DNA of 64,000 nt from Bacillus thuringiensis (GTDB lineage Bacteria > Bacillota > Bacilli > Bacillales > Bacillaceae_G), in the NCBI RefSeq assembly GCF_022095615.2, contig NZ_CP155559.1, positions 2,849,501 through 2,913,500 on the forward strand, written 5' to 3'. Shown here piece by piece: positions 18,237-27,146 of this stretch. Each line of letters begins with the position of its first letter. Position 1 is the first letter of the stretch. The notes under the pieces were generated by a model, which was not told the DNA's origin, searched no databases, and saw only the letters and a program-made list of their open reading frames with translations. The translations under genes were made by a program, and so were the position numbers.

Positions 18237-18906
18237 ATAGAAACAGGTCGAATCACAGGCAATAACACAACCTATAATGATTAATGTTACAGATAATAAC
18301 TTAAGGCCCGTCTTATATATAATCTAAATCTTTAAAGTAAACAAAGGATATTACTAACTATCCCTAGCATCAAACCCTTATACTTTTGTATAAACATCTT
18401 ATTCCTCTTTTCGTACAAATAAATTATTCCATATATAACAATACTAAATTATAGAATGTTTTCAAAGAATTAAAACGTTTTTATATTCAGTTTATATGTC
18501 TACTTCTTTACTTATCCCATAGATAAGTAAATCCAAAGAGATACAACAACGTCACTTCTTTTATAAACAGTACGACTTTATTGTTACTTAATAGTAGTGA
18601 GAAATATCACATATCTCATAAAAGGGCTGGGCGAAAATTTAAGTTTACTAAATACCTTTTCTAAAGTTTGAGTGCACCCTTTTTCTGTACACTCCATCCA
18701 ATCTTTCATTAAATAACTATCTTCCCCCATAATTTCAAAGGATTTCCACTCGGTTATCCCGAATATATAAATTACCATTCTCACAAGGAGCGAATTTATA
18801 TGCATCTATTCGAACACGAAACGTAAAACCGTTCCCCTTTCATAAGAGGTCCTCCTTTTTTCTTTTCTCACCATATCATTTACTTACAAAATAGGAGGAT
18901 ACCATT
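18237..18906. other. Long intergenic region with possible gene remnants
   Basis: About 670 AT-rich bases. A minus-strand frame of 73 codons at 18584-18805 has acceptable codon use but no ribosome site and no recognised family. Short plus-strand peptide-like stretches near 18240-18330 are open in two frames. I see no convincing gene, and decay of older genes is likely. Confidence 0.4.
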
Positions 18907-19668
18907 ATGAAACGTGATCCATTATTTTTAACTTTATTAGAAAATGCTAATACAAATTTTAGCGGTTGGGATTTTTCTTTTATTTCAGAAACGGGTCGAA
19001 TGAAGAGCGAGCCTTTATCGTGGTCATATGGCAGTACAGCTTTCCAGCTTATGCAGCATGCAGAATCAACGCTCGATATGGGGACTGGCGGCGGAGAGTT
19101 TTTATCTAAGTTACAACCGTTCCCGTCAACTATTTATGCTACTGAGGGCTACGCTCCAAACGTGCCAATTGCTCGAAAGAAATTAGAGCCTTTAGGGATT
19201 ACTGTTGTAGAGGTGAGCGATGATACTGCATTGCCATTTCAAGATGGTCAGTTTAATCTAATCCTAAATCAACATGAATCATATGCTGCTTCTGAAGTAA
19301 AAAGAATCCTTTCTCCTAATGGAACCTTTCTGACACAACAAGTTGGCGGTCTTGATTGCGCTGAACTTAATGAGCAGTTTGGCTCACCGCTAAATAGCGA
19401 ATTTGCAAGTTGGTCGCTTGAAGCGGCATGTAGTGAGTTAGAGGAAAATGGATTTACTATTTTAGAAGAAAAAGAAGAGTTCCCTTTTCAACGCTTTTAT
19501 GACATTGGCGCTATCATCTATTACTTAAAAGCAATTCCGTGGCAAATTCCTGATTTTACTGTCGAGGGTTACTATGAGGAATTATATCGTATACATGAGA
19601 TCATTTTGCAAAAGGGATATTTTGATGTGAAGCAACATCGATTTATGATTAAGGCGATTCGAAAATAA
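18907..19668 (+). CDS. SAM-dependent methyltransferase
   Basis: About 253 residues with the class I motif I LDMGTGGGEFL near 57-67, an acidic motif II region YATEGYAPN and the ALPFQDGQFNLILNQHE post-motif typical of UbiE/Methyltransf_11-type enzymes. It uses S-adenosylmethionine to methylate a small molecule; the substrate is unknown. AGGAGGATACC before the ATG is a strong site. It is convergent with the PhzF gene and shares its terminator. Confidence 0.87.
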   Translation: MKRDPLFLTLLENANTNFSGWDFSFISETGRMKSEPLSWSYGSTAFQLMQHAESTLDMGTGGGEFLSKLQPFPSTIYATEGYAPNVPIARKKLEPLGITVVEVSDDTALPFQDGQFNLILNQHESYAASEVKRILSPNGTFLTQQVGGLDCAELNEQFGSPLNSEFASWSLEAACSELEENGFTILEEKEEFPFQRFYDIGAIIYYLKAIPWQIPDFTVEGYYEELYRIHEIILQKGYFDVKQHRFMIKAIRK

Positions 19669-19697
19669 AAAAGAGATGGATATACCATCTCTTTTTT
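19667..19697. terminator. Bidirectional intrinsic terminator
   Basis: AAAAAAGAGATGG (19667-19679) pairs perfectly with CCATCTCTTTTTT (19685-19697). It serves the convergent methyltransferase and PhzF genes. Confidence 0.9.
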
Positions 19698-19701
19698 ATT
19701 T

Positions 19702-20559
19702 TCACTCAATATTTTCTATATTTAAACACTTTGTTTCACAGTAATAGCCTTTGCCACCAACATAAACTTTTTCTATTTTATTCTCGCTATCGGTTGCTAA
19801 TTTAACTAATATTTCGGAAGGCGAGTGTAAAGAATAACCTTGTTCAAATACATAGACTTCTTTTTGTAAGTAGTGCTGTTCATAAAGATAGCAAGCTAAT
19901 GCACCATTTGAAGTTCCAGTCGCTGCTTCTTCATTAATGTCGTATAGTGGAGCAAAGTTTCTGCATATAATTCGATTGTCATTAAAAGTATATAGATGCA
20001 TCCCGACAACATTATAATACTTGCTGATTTCTTTAATTTTTTCAAAATTAGGTTGCAGTGTATGTAATTGTGTTTCGCTTTTTATAGGAACTAAAATATC
20101 TTTTAAGCCCGTGGAGACAATTTGAATTGGGTATGTATTGTCTATATCTTCAATGTCAAAGCAGTCGATAAACTCATTTGGAGATATAACATCATAGAAT
20201 ATCGGTTCGTTTTGTTCCATGAATATAATATCATCTTTTATGGTAATAGTAAGAACACCGCTGTTCGTTTCAATCGTATAGCGATTCTTGAAAAGTTTAT
20301 TTACATGCATCAGTATCGCGAAAGAGCCAATTGTGGCATGACCACATAAATCAACTTCCTCTTTTGGTGTAAAATACTCAATTTTATAATCAGCAACTTC
20401 AGATTCTGATATAAATGCGGTTTCCGCATAGCCCAGTTGTTTGGCTATTGCCATTTTTTGAGTAGTAGTCAATGTATTCTCCATAAATACCACTCCTGCT
20501 TTATTTCCGCCTTTATGATCCTTGCTAAATGCACTTGCAACATAAACAGATATTTTCAT
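19702..20559 (-). CDS. PhzF family isomerase
   Basis: About 285 residues starting MKISVYVASAFSKDHKGGNKAGVVF, with the family's GYAETAFI (catalytic Glu), DLCGHATIGS and EEAATGTSNGALACYL motifs. Members have a diaminopimelate epimerase fold and isomerise small acids; only some act in phenazine synthesis and there are no other phenazine genes here, so the role is unknown. The frame goes back to 20646, but GGAAGGAAGGTG fixes the ATG at 20559. Confidence 0.87.
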   Translation of the reverse strand: MKISVYVASAFSKDHKGGNKAGVVFMENTLTTTQKMAIAKQLGYAETAFISESEVADYKIEYFTPKEEVDLCGHATIGSFAILMHVNKLFKNRYTIETNSGVLTITIKDDIIFMEQNEPIFYDVISPNEFIDCFDIEDIDNTYPIQIVSTGLKDILVPIKSETQLHTLQPNFEKIKEISKYYNVVGMHLYTFNDNRIICRNFAPLYDINEEAATGTSNGALACYLYEQHYLQKEVYVFEQGYSLHSPSEILVKLATDSENKIEKVYVGGKGYYCETKCLNIENIE

Positions 20560-20651
20560 AAGACACCTTCCTTCCTCACTTATAGTAAATTGTAGCATAG
20601 AACGTACTACGTATATATATTGTTGGATAAATTCGCCATACAGCAAGAGAC

Positions 20652-20690
20652 AAACTATTTTTTAGCATCTGAACTCTCCAAAAATAGTTT
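20652..20690. other. Inverted repeat upstream of PhzF
   Basis: AAACTATTTTT (20652-20662) and AAAAATAGTTT (20680-20690) form an 11-bp stem with a 17-base loop. It may terminate the decayed antitoxin transcript on the minus strand. Confidence 0.4.
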
Positions 20691-20767
20691 ATCTACAGCC
20701 TGAGAGTTGGGTCTACCATCACTTTTTCCCGTTTATTTAACAAAAGTTTGTGGTGCCTTCTAGATTG

Positions 20768-20953
20768 TTAAGTAAGTTCACGCCTTGCAATCGCATCAGC
20801 TAATGTAATAAGTTGCTTGTGCGTTATCTTTCCTGTTACCTTCGCTTTAATAATTTTTTCCATTTCTTTTGTAATAATCATACTCTCTATTGCTAGACTT
20901 GCTTTAGCTTCTTGGATAGCTTCATTTAGTTATTCCTCACTATTGAATGCCAT
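20768..20953 (-). pseudogene. VbhA-like antitoxin, in-frame stop at codon 8
   Basis: The frame from the ATG at 20953 gives MAFNSEE, then TAA, then 53 further residues in the same frame to a normal TAA at 20768. The downstream part includes EAKASLAIES and VTGKITHKQLITLAD. The SxxxE segment and the following VxGxI helix resemble VbhA-type antitoxins, which block Fic AMP-transferases. A GGAGATAAC site precedes the ATG. A single C-to-T change (CAA to TAA) would explain the stop. No Fic toxin is in the window. The family call is moderate; the intact frame around one stop is directly visible. Confidence 0.65.
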
Positions 20954-20984
20954 AATTTAAGTTATCTCCTTCACATCATTTTAT

Positions 20985-22121
20985 TTACTCTTTCAATACG
21001 AGAAAAGTAATATCATCCCATTTTTCATCTAATTTTAAAGTAGTCTTTTCAATACTAGCTCCAGTTAACACATCATATCCTTCAATCTCAGCTACCAATT
21101 GTTTCGTTTTACTCTTTGGATTCATATCTTTGTATAAGATATACACCTTATTACCATGTACTTGTATATCTGAAATCCCTTTATCCTCTCTATTGATTTT
21201 TGTATTTTTGTCACTTTGTAATGAATATGTGCGTATGATGTTCAAATTCTCATCTAATTCTTTCATTTTCTCATCATTATTTAAAACATACACCTTATTA
21301 TCAATTATCTGCACTAGAACAGGTATGAATTGCTTTTCGTCTAATATCGTTTCTTTTTCTACTACTCTAGTCTTCGTATTTACCATAATTAATTTAGGTG
21401 GTAACTTTTGATTCACATTATCACTTAATACGAGTAATAATTTATCTTTATACTTTTGAAAAATTACTTTTTGAGCAGTTGGTGCAAAATACACATTTTC
21501 ATTAGGAATTTCAAATTCGTTTATCTTTTTATTTGTCGCCAAATCTATTTCTGAAATATATACTTTATCTAACGTTTGTGAAAATGCGTACATGTTATTC
21601 TGAATAATATGCGCCCCTTGAATCGTTCCTTTTAGTTCTACACTTTCTTGCTTTTTATCACTCTCTTTCCAATATACAAGTTCACTTGTATATCCCTTCT
21701 TTTCGTCCACCAATCCAATATTTACATCATAATATACATACCCTTGCTCTGCATGGATGAAATATGCCCCTGCGTTTACATCTTGTAATTCTTTAGGTCT
21801 ATTTATCTCTTGTATCTTGCCTATCTTATCAATAGCATAATGATTGTTATTTCTATTTGATGAGAAATAGTACCCCTTTTCATCTTTTGCATTACTCATC
21901 ATACTTTGTCCATCTATCTCTATTTTACTAATCTCATTTCCTTTCTTATCATATCCATATATGTAACCACCGTCTTTCATTGCATTTGAATAGGAAACAA
22001 GATAATCTGCTTTTTGAATATTTTTAAGTTCTTTATTGTCATTAATATTTTTAGAACAACCTACAAAAAGAAACATTGTACATATTATAACTTTAGCTAT
22101 TAAAATATATTTCTTTAGCAT
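20985..22121 (-). CDS. Putative lipoprotein, beta-propeller-like
   Basis: About 378 residues with a lipoprotein signal peptide ending LFVGC (cysteine near 22). The rest has many short repeated beta-strand units of the type KVYISEID...KINEF and NKVYVLNND, which suggests a WD40/YVTN-like propeller. It should sit on the outer face of the membrane. The function is not known. The frame opens at 22151, but GGGGTGATTAC supports the ATG at 22121. It is followed by the decayed antitoxin gene. Confidence 0.75.
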   Translation of the reverse strand: MLKKYILIAKVIICTMFLFVGCSKNINDNKELKNIQKADYLVSYSNAMKDGGYIYGYDKKGNEISKIEIDGQSMMSNAKDEKGYYFSSNRNNNHYAIDKIGKIQEINRPKELQDVNAGAYFIHAEQGYVYYDVNIGLVDEKKGYTSELVYWKESDKKQESVELKGTIQGAHIIQNNMYAFSQTLDKVYISEIDLATNKKINEFEIPNENVYFAPTAQKVIFQKYKDKLLLVLSDNVNQKLPPKLIMVNTKTRVVEKETILDEKQFIPVLVQIIDNKVYVLNNDEKMKELDENLNIIRTYSLQSDKNTKINREDKGISDIQVHGNKVYILYKDMNPKSKTKQLVAEIEGYDVLTGASIEKTTLKLDEKWDDITFLVLKE

Positions 22122-22191
22122 GTAATCACCCCACATATATAGTGAAAGCAATCGACAATTAAATGCCGATTGCTCTATAAAATATTGTTTA

Positions 22192-23013
22192 TCAATTAGA
22201 ATAGAAAATAGTAGTATTTGATGATTTTACTAATTCCATTGGTGTAACAACAGTGTCCCAAGTAACATTATCAATATCAATACCTTGATTTTTCCAAGAA
22301 CGCCATGCCAATTGAGAACAATAAAACTTATCCGTTCTATTTTTATCGAAGAATGACCAATTATAACCTTTTCCAATTTGTCCCTGAGCATATGAAGCTG
22401 CATTTAAATATTTTGTATTGTTAGCTCCCTTCACCCATAGACCATAAACTTTAGAACGTCCTTTCCATGTATTAGGGTAATATTGGACTCCATCTTTTCC
22501 AGTTGGACTCCAACTTTTTGCAAATGATTCTATTGTACGACTACTATCTTTTGATACGATCGCTGTGTGTCCTACACCGATAGAAGAACTTCCAGAATTA
22601 ATTTCATAACTGACTAAAACATCCCCTTTTGTACCTAAAGCAGATCCTGCTAACGCAACAAGACCATTTAATTCATTTTGACTATATGCAGGATCATCAA
22701 TTTTAGAATACAATTCTTTCGCTTCTTCTGGATGTGTTGTTTTTAACTCATCAATCTCTTTCAAATCGTTTTCCGCTTTAATTTTCGCATCTTTTTCGAA
22801 AAACTCTTTTCCTTCTTTAGAAATTTCAACAAATTGTTTTACCTGTTCCAACGTCATGCCACTATCTTTCATCATCTGAATCTCATACTCTACTGACTTT
22901 GGCTGAAAAACTTCCGTTTCAGCTCCATACGCAGTTTCAGCTACAATACCTCCCCCAGCAAGTATTCCACCTACTAATAACAACGGTACTATTTTTTTCT
23001 TTGCGACTTTCAT
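22192..23013 (-). CDS. Secreted YiiX/YebB-type NlpC/P60 cysteine hydrolase
   Basis: About 273 residues with a Sec signal peptide (KKKIVPLLLVGGILAGGGI...TAYGAE). The C-terminal domain has GDVLVSYE, the catalytic His in GVGHTAIV and the catalytic Cys in FYCSQLAWRSW: the His-before-Cys order of the circularly permuted NlpC/P60 (YiiX/YebB-like) family. Members cut peptide or amide bonds in cell wall or other substrates. The middle region is charged and helical. Two adjacent ATGs (23016, 23013) follow a GGGAG site; I chose 23013. The gene is transcribed alone. Confidence 0.82.
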   Translation of the reverse strand: MKVAKKKIVPLLLVGGILAGGGIVAETAYGAETEVFQPKSVEYEIQMMKDSGMTLEQVKQFVEISKEGKEFFEKDAKIKAENDLKEIDELKTTHPEEAKELYSKIDDPAYSQNELNGLVALAGSALGTKGDVLVSYEINSGSSSIGVGHTAIVSKDSSRTIESFAKSWSPTGKDGVQYYPNTWKGRSKVYGLWVKGANNTKYLNAASYAQGQIGKGYNWSFFDKNRTDKFYCSQLAWRSWKNQGIDIDNVTWDTVVTPMELVKSSNTTIFYSN

Positions 23014-23491
23014 CATAACAACTCCCATCCCTTGTGATAAGCGCATTTCCCTATATTTGTAAGCGTTTCTTCATATTACAACAAGAAATGGTAAAAATAC
23101 ACATTTTATTTTTTCTCAAGAGTTATCAGGAAAACCGAACAATTTAATAATTTTCATATAAAAATGCAAATTTCATATTTTATTGTAAAACAACACTATA
23201 CTATTAAAAAAATTATATAGAATAAAATTTTCCCCTTGCAAAAAGCCCAATCCTATAAGGCATTCGGCTTTTTATTTCTATTCAATAAGAGTATTTCATT
23301 TCCTTTTCTAATGAAGCAAATTGTGTACTTATACATACGTCCATTACCTTTCTTTACACATGAGTTATTTAGTTTATTTTTAAGTAAAAACACTCGCCTT
23401 ACAATTCCTTACTACATAATATATAGTACAACTTTCATACGTAAACACTTTACGTAAAGCGAAAGAATCCTTTTTAGAAAGGAGAATTAAC
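23014..23491. other. Intergenic region with an orphan hairpin
   Basis: About 480 AT-rich bases between divergent genes. At 23239-23272 AAAAAGCC and GGCTTTTT form a terminator-like stem with an inner CCTATAAGG hairpin, but no gene ends there. A 73-residue frame starting at 23236 overlaps it and lacks a ribosome site. The hairpin could end a small RNA. Confidence 0.4.
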
Positions 23492-24115
23492 ATCGATACT
23501 ATAAGCAATGAATTTCTAAAACTTTATTACGACAGCAATGTTTGGTTACATGATACACATTGGCTCGGGGTCCCCATTCTCAAGCTTCCCTCTGATCTTT
23601 TTTTGTATCAAGAAATTATTTACGAATTAAAACCCGATTTAATTATTGAATGCGGCACTTGTTATGGTGGTAGCGCATTGTATTTAGCTTCTATATTAGA
23701 TTTAATCGGGAAGGGTCACGTTGTTACTATTGATATATTCCCTCAACCAAATCGTCCATCCCATGACCGAATTACGTATGTAACAGCTTCTTCTGTTTCT
23801 GTACAGGCCGTTCAAACTATATTAAATATGCGCAAACCTGCTGATGTAATTTTAGTTATTTTAGATTCAGACCATAGTAAAGAGCATGTAGCAAAAGAAC
23901 TTTTACTTTATCAATCTATCGTTACGACTGGCAGTTATATTATTGTAGAGGATACATCTATTAACGGAAATCCTGTTTATCCTGATTGGGGTCCTGGTCC
24001 AATGGAAGCTGTTGAAGAGTTTTTAGCTACAAATAAAAATTTCATAATCGATGAATCTAAACATAAGTTTTTCATATCATTTAATCCAAAAGGTTTTTTA
24101 AAGAAAATAAAGTGA
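23492..24115 (+). CDS. CmcI-like methyltransferase/hydroxylase family protein, apparent ATC start
   Basis: About 207 residues with an AdoMet fold: IIECGTCYGGSALYLAS (motif I), VTIDIFP, ILDSDHSKEHV and YIIVEDTSINGNP, typical of the cephalosporin hydroxylase (CmcI)/rhamnosyl O-methyltransferase family. The coding frame continues well upstream of the first usual start (a TTG at 23603): NEFLKLYYDSNVWLHDTHWLGVPIL is in frame and fits the protein. At the expected distance from AAAGGAG the codon is ATC (23492), not ATG. Either it uses a rare ATC start or the start codon is mutated. The substrate is unknown. Confidence 0.75.
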   Translation: MDTISNEFLKLYYDSNVWLHDTHWLGVPILKLPSDLFLYQEIIYELKPDLIIECGTCYGGSALYLASILDLIGKGHVVTIDIFPQPNRPSHDRITYVTASSVSVQAVQTILNMRKPADVILVILDSDHSKEHVAKELLLYQSIVTTGSYIIVEDTSINGNPVYPDWGPGPMEAVEEFLATNKNFIIDESKHKFFISFNPKGFLKKIK

Positions 24116-24124
24116 AACGTTAAG

Positions 24125-24150
24125 AAGTGGGGTTTTGTTCATCCCCACTT
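24125..24150. terminator. Short hairpin between convergent genes
   Basis: AAGTGGGG (24125-24132) pairs with CCCCACTT (24143-24150). No long T run follows on either strand, so it is a weak terminator candidate. Confidence 0.45.
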
Positions 24151-24676
24151 ATTCTATGATCTTCATCTTTGAAAAAGGATAATATACAAACTCCACTTTG
24201 CCTATTATGTTATCTTCTTCAATATATCCTAGGCCATTTCGACTATCTCTACTAAGTTCACGATTATCTCCCATTACAAATAACTTATTTGGCGGGATTT
24301 TTGTCTTTTGAAAGTTGTAAAACACCTGCGTATTATTGAATAAATCTTTATTTGTATACGGTTCTTCTTGCTTTTTATCATTCACATATACTGATCCATT
24401 CGTTATGCTAATTACGTCACCTGGAAGTCCTATTACTCGTTTCACATAATATTTCGACTCATCCTCTTCCTTTATAATGACAATTTCTCCGTGCTCTAAA
24501 TTAGAAAAATGTACTGCTGCTTTATTTACAAATACGTAATCTTCTTCATATAAAGTTGGTTGCATCGATTTCCCTTCCACTTTACATAAAGTAAAAGAAT
24601 GATAGGCTACTACCAAAACAAACACGAAGAGTATGTATTTCCCCCAGCCTCTTTTAATTTCCTGTTTCATATCCAT
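24149..24676 (-). CDS. lepB: Signal peptidase I
   Basis: About 175 residues. A single N-terminal membrane segment is followed by the catalytic Ser37 in GKSMQPTL, catalytic Lys79 in YYVKRVIGLPGD and the MGDNRELSRDSR box. It cuts signal peptides from exported proteins on the outer side of the membrane. It is one of two such genes here; the other is at 34633-35184. The frame begins at a GTG at 24682, but AAGGTGGGA fits the ATG at 24676. Confidence 0.92.
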   Translation of the reverse strand: MDMKQEIKRGWGKYILFVFVLVVAYHSFTLCKVEGKSMQPTLYEEDYVFVNKAAVHFSNLEHGEIVIIKEEDESKYYVKRVIGLPGDVISITNGSVYVNDKKQEEPYTNKDLFNNTQVFYNFQKTKIPPNKLFVMGDNRELSRDSRNGLGYIEEDNIIGKVEFVYYPFSKMKIIE

Positions 24677-24705
24677 TCCCACCTTATTTAAACGCTTTTT
24701 AACTC

Positions 24706-24752
24706 AAAAAATAGATCACTGCACAATATATCTCCATGCAGTGATACTATTT
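24706..24752 (-). terminator. Intrinsic terminator of the PBP gene
   Basis: A long stem joins AAAAATAG and ATCACTGCA (24706-24723) with TGCAGTGAT and CTATTTTT (24737-24754), with a bulged A. It begins at the stop codon of the minus-strand PBP gene. Confidence 0.75.
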
Positions 24753-26906
24753 TTACTGGGCCTTGTTCGGTTGTTCTACTGGGACTGGATTTCCACCCGT
24801 TCTTTTCGCTTTCAATTCAAAATACGCATCCAAAATCTCTTTACCAATCGCGGAATTAATTCCTGATTTGTCATCATTCACCCATGGTACAACAACTGAG
24901 AAAGCTACTTCCGGATCAGCATCATATGGTGCATAACCGGCAAGAGTTAAATTATAACATTTTTTTCTGTTATTGTTTTCATCTCTTCCAATATCACTTT
25001 CCCCACCATATACGGTTTCAGCTGTTCCTGTTTTTCCAGCTGGTTTATACGGTAATCCTTTAAACGTTGCAGTACCTGTCCCGTCAGTCTCTTGAAATAC
25101 TCTTCTAAACCCTTCTTTTACATGATTAATATATGAAGTGTCCATATCCACTCGATTTAAAATAACTGGTTCTATAGACCGAACAACTTTTCCAACATCC
25201 TCTGGTCTATGTGGTTGCTCTCTCACTTCTTGTACAATTTGTGGTTTCATTCGGTAACCGCCGTTTGCAATTGTTGAAATATACTGAGCAAGTTGCAGCG
25301 GCGTATATGTATCGTACTGTCCAATCGCATAATCAAGTAAAAAACCAGGTATGTTATCTGTTCTACCCATTTGACCAATCGATTCATTCGGCAAGTCAAT
25401 TCCAGTCGGTACACCTAATCCGAACTGTCTAAAATAGTAGCGCATTTTATTAAATGTCTCTTTTTTAATATCTAGCGGATTGTTTGGTACATAATTTACA
25501 CCTGCCATTTTTAATGCTGTATTAAACATATAAACGTTTGATGAAACTTGTAAAGCTCTTAAATCATCAATATCACCAAAATCTTTCCACGATTTCTTTG
25601 GCTTGACACTTCCTTTAAAATACATCGGTGCATCAAAGAAATGCGTATACGGCTTAATTGTTTCAGTTTGATATCCGGCTAATAACGTAGCGCCTTTCAC
25701 AGTTGACCCTAACTCATAAGAACTTGTCATCGTTCCTAAAGCAAAGTCTTCTATCTGCATTCCACCATCTTTATTTACAATTTTCTTGCCACCCATTGAT
25801 AAAATTTGACCGTTTTTCGGGTTCATCATTACAACGAACGCACGATCCATCATTGGCTCTGCAGAATGAAATGCTCGTAAATTCTTTTCAAGACTTTCCT
25901 CTACTTTTTTCTGTAACTCCATATCAACAGTTAACATTAAATTATTTCCGCTTTTTCCTTCAGTCACTTTTTCCGTCCGAATAATATTCCCTGCTTTATC
26001 CGTAATATTTTTAGACTGTTCTTTCGTTCCATGTAATGCATCTTCGTATTGTTTTTCGATGTAGCTCTTACCAATGCGATCATTTCGGTTATAATCACGC
26101 ACTAAATAATAATCTAACTGCTCTCTTGGCAAACCCTCATTTTCAGTAGAAACGCTACCAAGAATAGAACGAAGTATTTTATCATTTGGGTATTCACGTT
26201 CCCAATCCACTGTCGTATCCACTCCTGGTAAACTTGCCAACCTTTCACTTACGATTGCATATTCGTTTTGACTTACATCTTTTTTAACAATTTGCGGCGT
26301 CATTTTATATCCCGCATTCATCCTACTTTTAATTGCTAGTACTTCTAGATCCTCTTTTGATAGTTCGCTTAATTCTTCTTGCGTAATTCTTTCACGGCGC
26401 AACTCTTCAACTTTTTTATCTAATTCTTTCCCCTCTATCTCTTGCTTCCTAAATGCACTCTCATCTTCTTTCGTTACTTTTTCTGCTGCTCGTTTTTCAT
26501 TTAACTGCATCCAAAAATCTTTTTTATCTGTTTCTGTCAACTTATTTATATCTTCTGGCGACATTTCAATTAGCTGGGCTAAATTTTTTGCTACTTGTAA
26601 AACTTCTTTCGAATCTGCTCCTTTCATTTTCGTATATGTTACGGTTCGTAGCGGTTTATTATTTACAATAACTTGACCTACCCGATCAAACATTTTCCCT
26701 CTAGGAACAGGAGTGCTTACCGTTACATCTTCCTTTTTGTTTACTTCATTTCTATACGTTTCTCCATCAATGATTTGTACTTTACCTAATTGAATTATAA
26801 TAGCTGAAAATAAAAGAAAGACGATAAAAAATAGTACATTTAATCGAAATGGAATATGAGTCTTTTTCTTTTTCGATTGTTTCTTCTGCTCCTTTTTCTG
26901 TCTCAT
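24753..26906 (-). CDS. Class B penicillin-binding protein (transpeptidase)
   Basis: About 717 residues. A lysine-rich cytosolic tail and one membrane segment (near 22-42) are followed by a dimerisation domain with RGKMFDRVGQVI, a charged insert near 110-200, and a transpeptidase domain with S401-TVK, SSN (455-457) and KTGT (625-628). It cross-links peptidoglycan and is inhibited by beta-lactams. The layout suits the PBP2/PbpA elongation group. No rodA or mreB gene adjoins. The frame opens at 26951; GAGGGAGCGAA supports the ATG at 26906. Confidence 0.9.
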   Translation of the reverse strand: MRQKKEQKKQSKKKKTHIPFRLNVLFFIVFLLFSAIIIQLGKVQIIDGETYRNEVNKKEDVTVSTPVPRGKMFDRVGQVIVNNKPLRTVTYTKMKGADSKEVLQVAKNLAQLIEMSPEDINKLTETDKKDFWMQLNEKRAAEKVTKEDESAFRKQEIEGKELDKKVEELRRERITQEELSELSKEDLEVLAIKSRMNAGYKMTPQIVKKDVSQNEYAIVSERLASLPGVDTTVDWEREYPNDKILRSILGSVSTENEGLPREQLDYYLVRDYNRNDRIGKSYIEKQYEDALHGTKEQSKNITDKAGNIIRTEKVTEGKSGNNLMLTVDMELQKKVEESLEKNLRAFHSAEPMMDRAFVVMMNPKNGQILSMGGKKIVNKDGGMQIEDFALGTMTSSYELGSTVKGATLLAGYQTETIKPYTHFFDAPMYFKGSVKPKKSWKDFGDIDDLRALQVSSNVYMFNTALKMAGVNYVPNNPLDIKKETFNKMRYYFRQFGLGVPTGIDLPNESIGQMGRTDNIPGFLLDYAIGQYDTYTPLQLAQYISTIANGGYRMKPQIVQEVREQPHRPEDVGKVVRSIEPVILNRVDMDTSYINHVKEGFRRVFQETDGTGTATFKGLPYKPAGKTGTAETVYGGESDIGRDENNNRKKCYNLTLAGYAPYDADPEVAFSVVVPWVNDDKSGINSAIGKEILDAYFELKAKRTGGNPVPVEQPNKAQ

Positions 26907-27095
26907 TTCGCTCCCTCGCTTCATTCTATTAACATTTCTACATAGAATCATTATGTATCAAATTTATTTATATGATATATATAGAATTTTATATTAATTA
27001 CTAAAGAAATAAAAGATTTAATTTTCAGTTTTTTAATTTTACATCCTATTTATTACCATTCCCTTATTAAAGAATAACATGAATGTTATTCAAAC

Positions 27096-27131
27096 AAAAA
27101 ACTGAGGTGTTCTCTATACACCTCAGTTTTT
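27096..27131 (-). terminator. Intrinsic terminator
   Basis: AAAAACTGAGGTGT (27096-27110) pairs with ACACCTCAGTTTTT (27118-27131) and follows the stop of the sirtuin gene. Confidence 0.88.
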
Positions 27132-27146
27132 CATAAAAATAATAAC

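Noticed and set aside
18584..18805. 73-codon minus-strand frame
   Set aside because: The codon use is acceptable, but there is no ribosome site and no recognised family. It might be a remnant; not strong enough to annotate.
19702..20559. PhzF as a sign of a phenazine cluster
   Set aside because: No other phenazine gene is present; PhzF-fold isomerases are common outside phenazine pathways.
23236..23457. 73-codon plus-strand frame
   Set aside because: It starts within a terminator-like hairpin, lacks a ribosome site and has no protein-like pattern.
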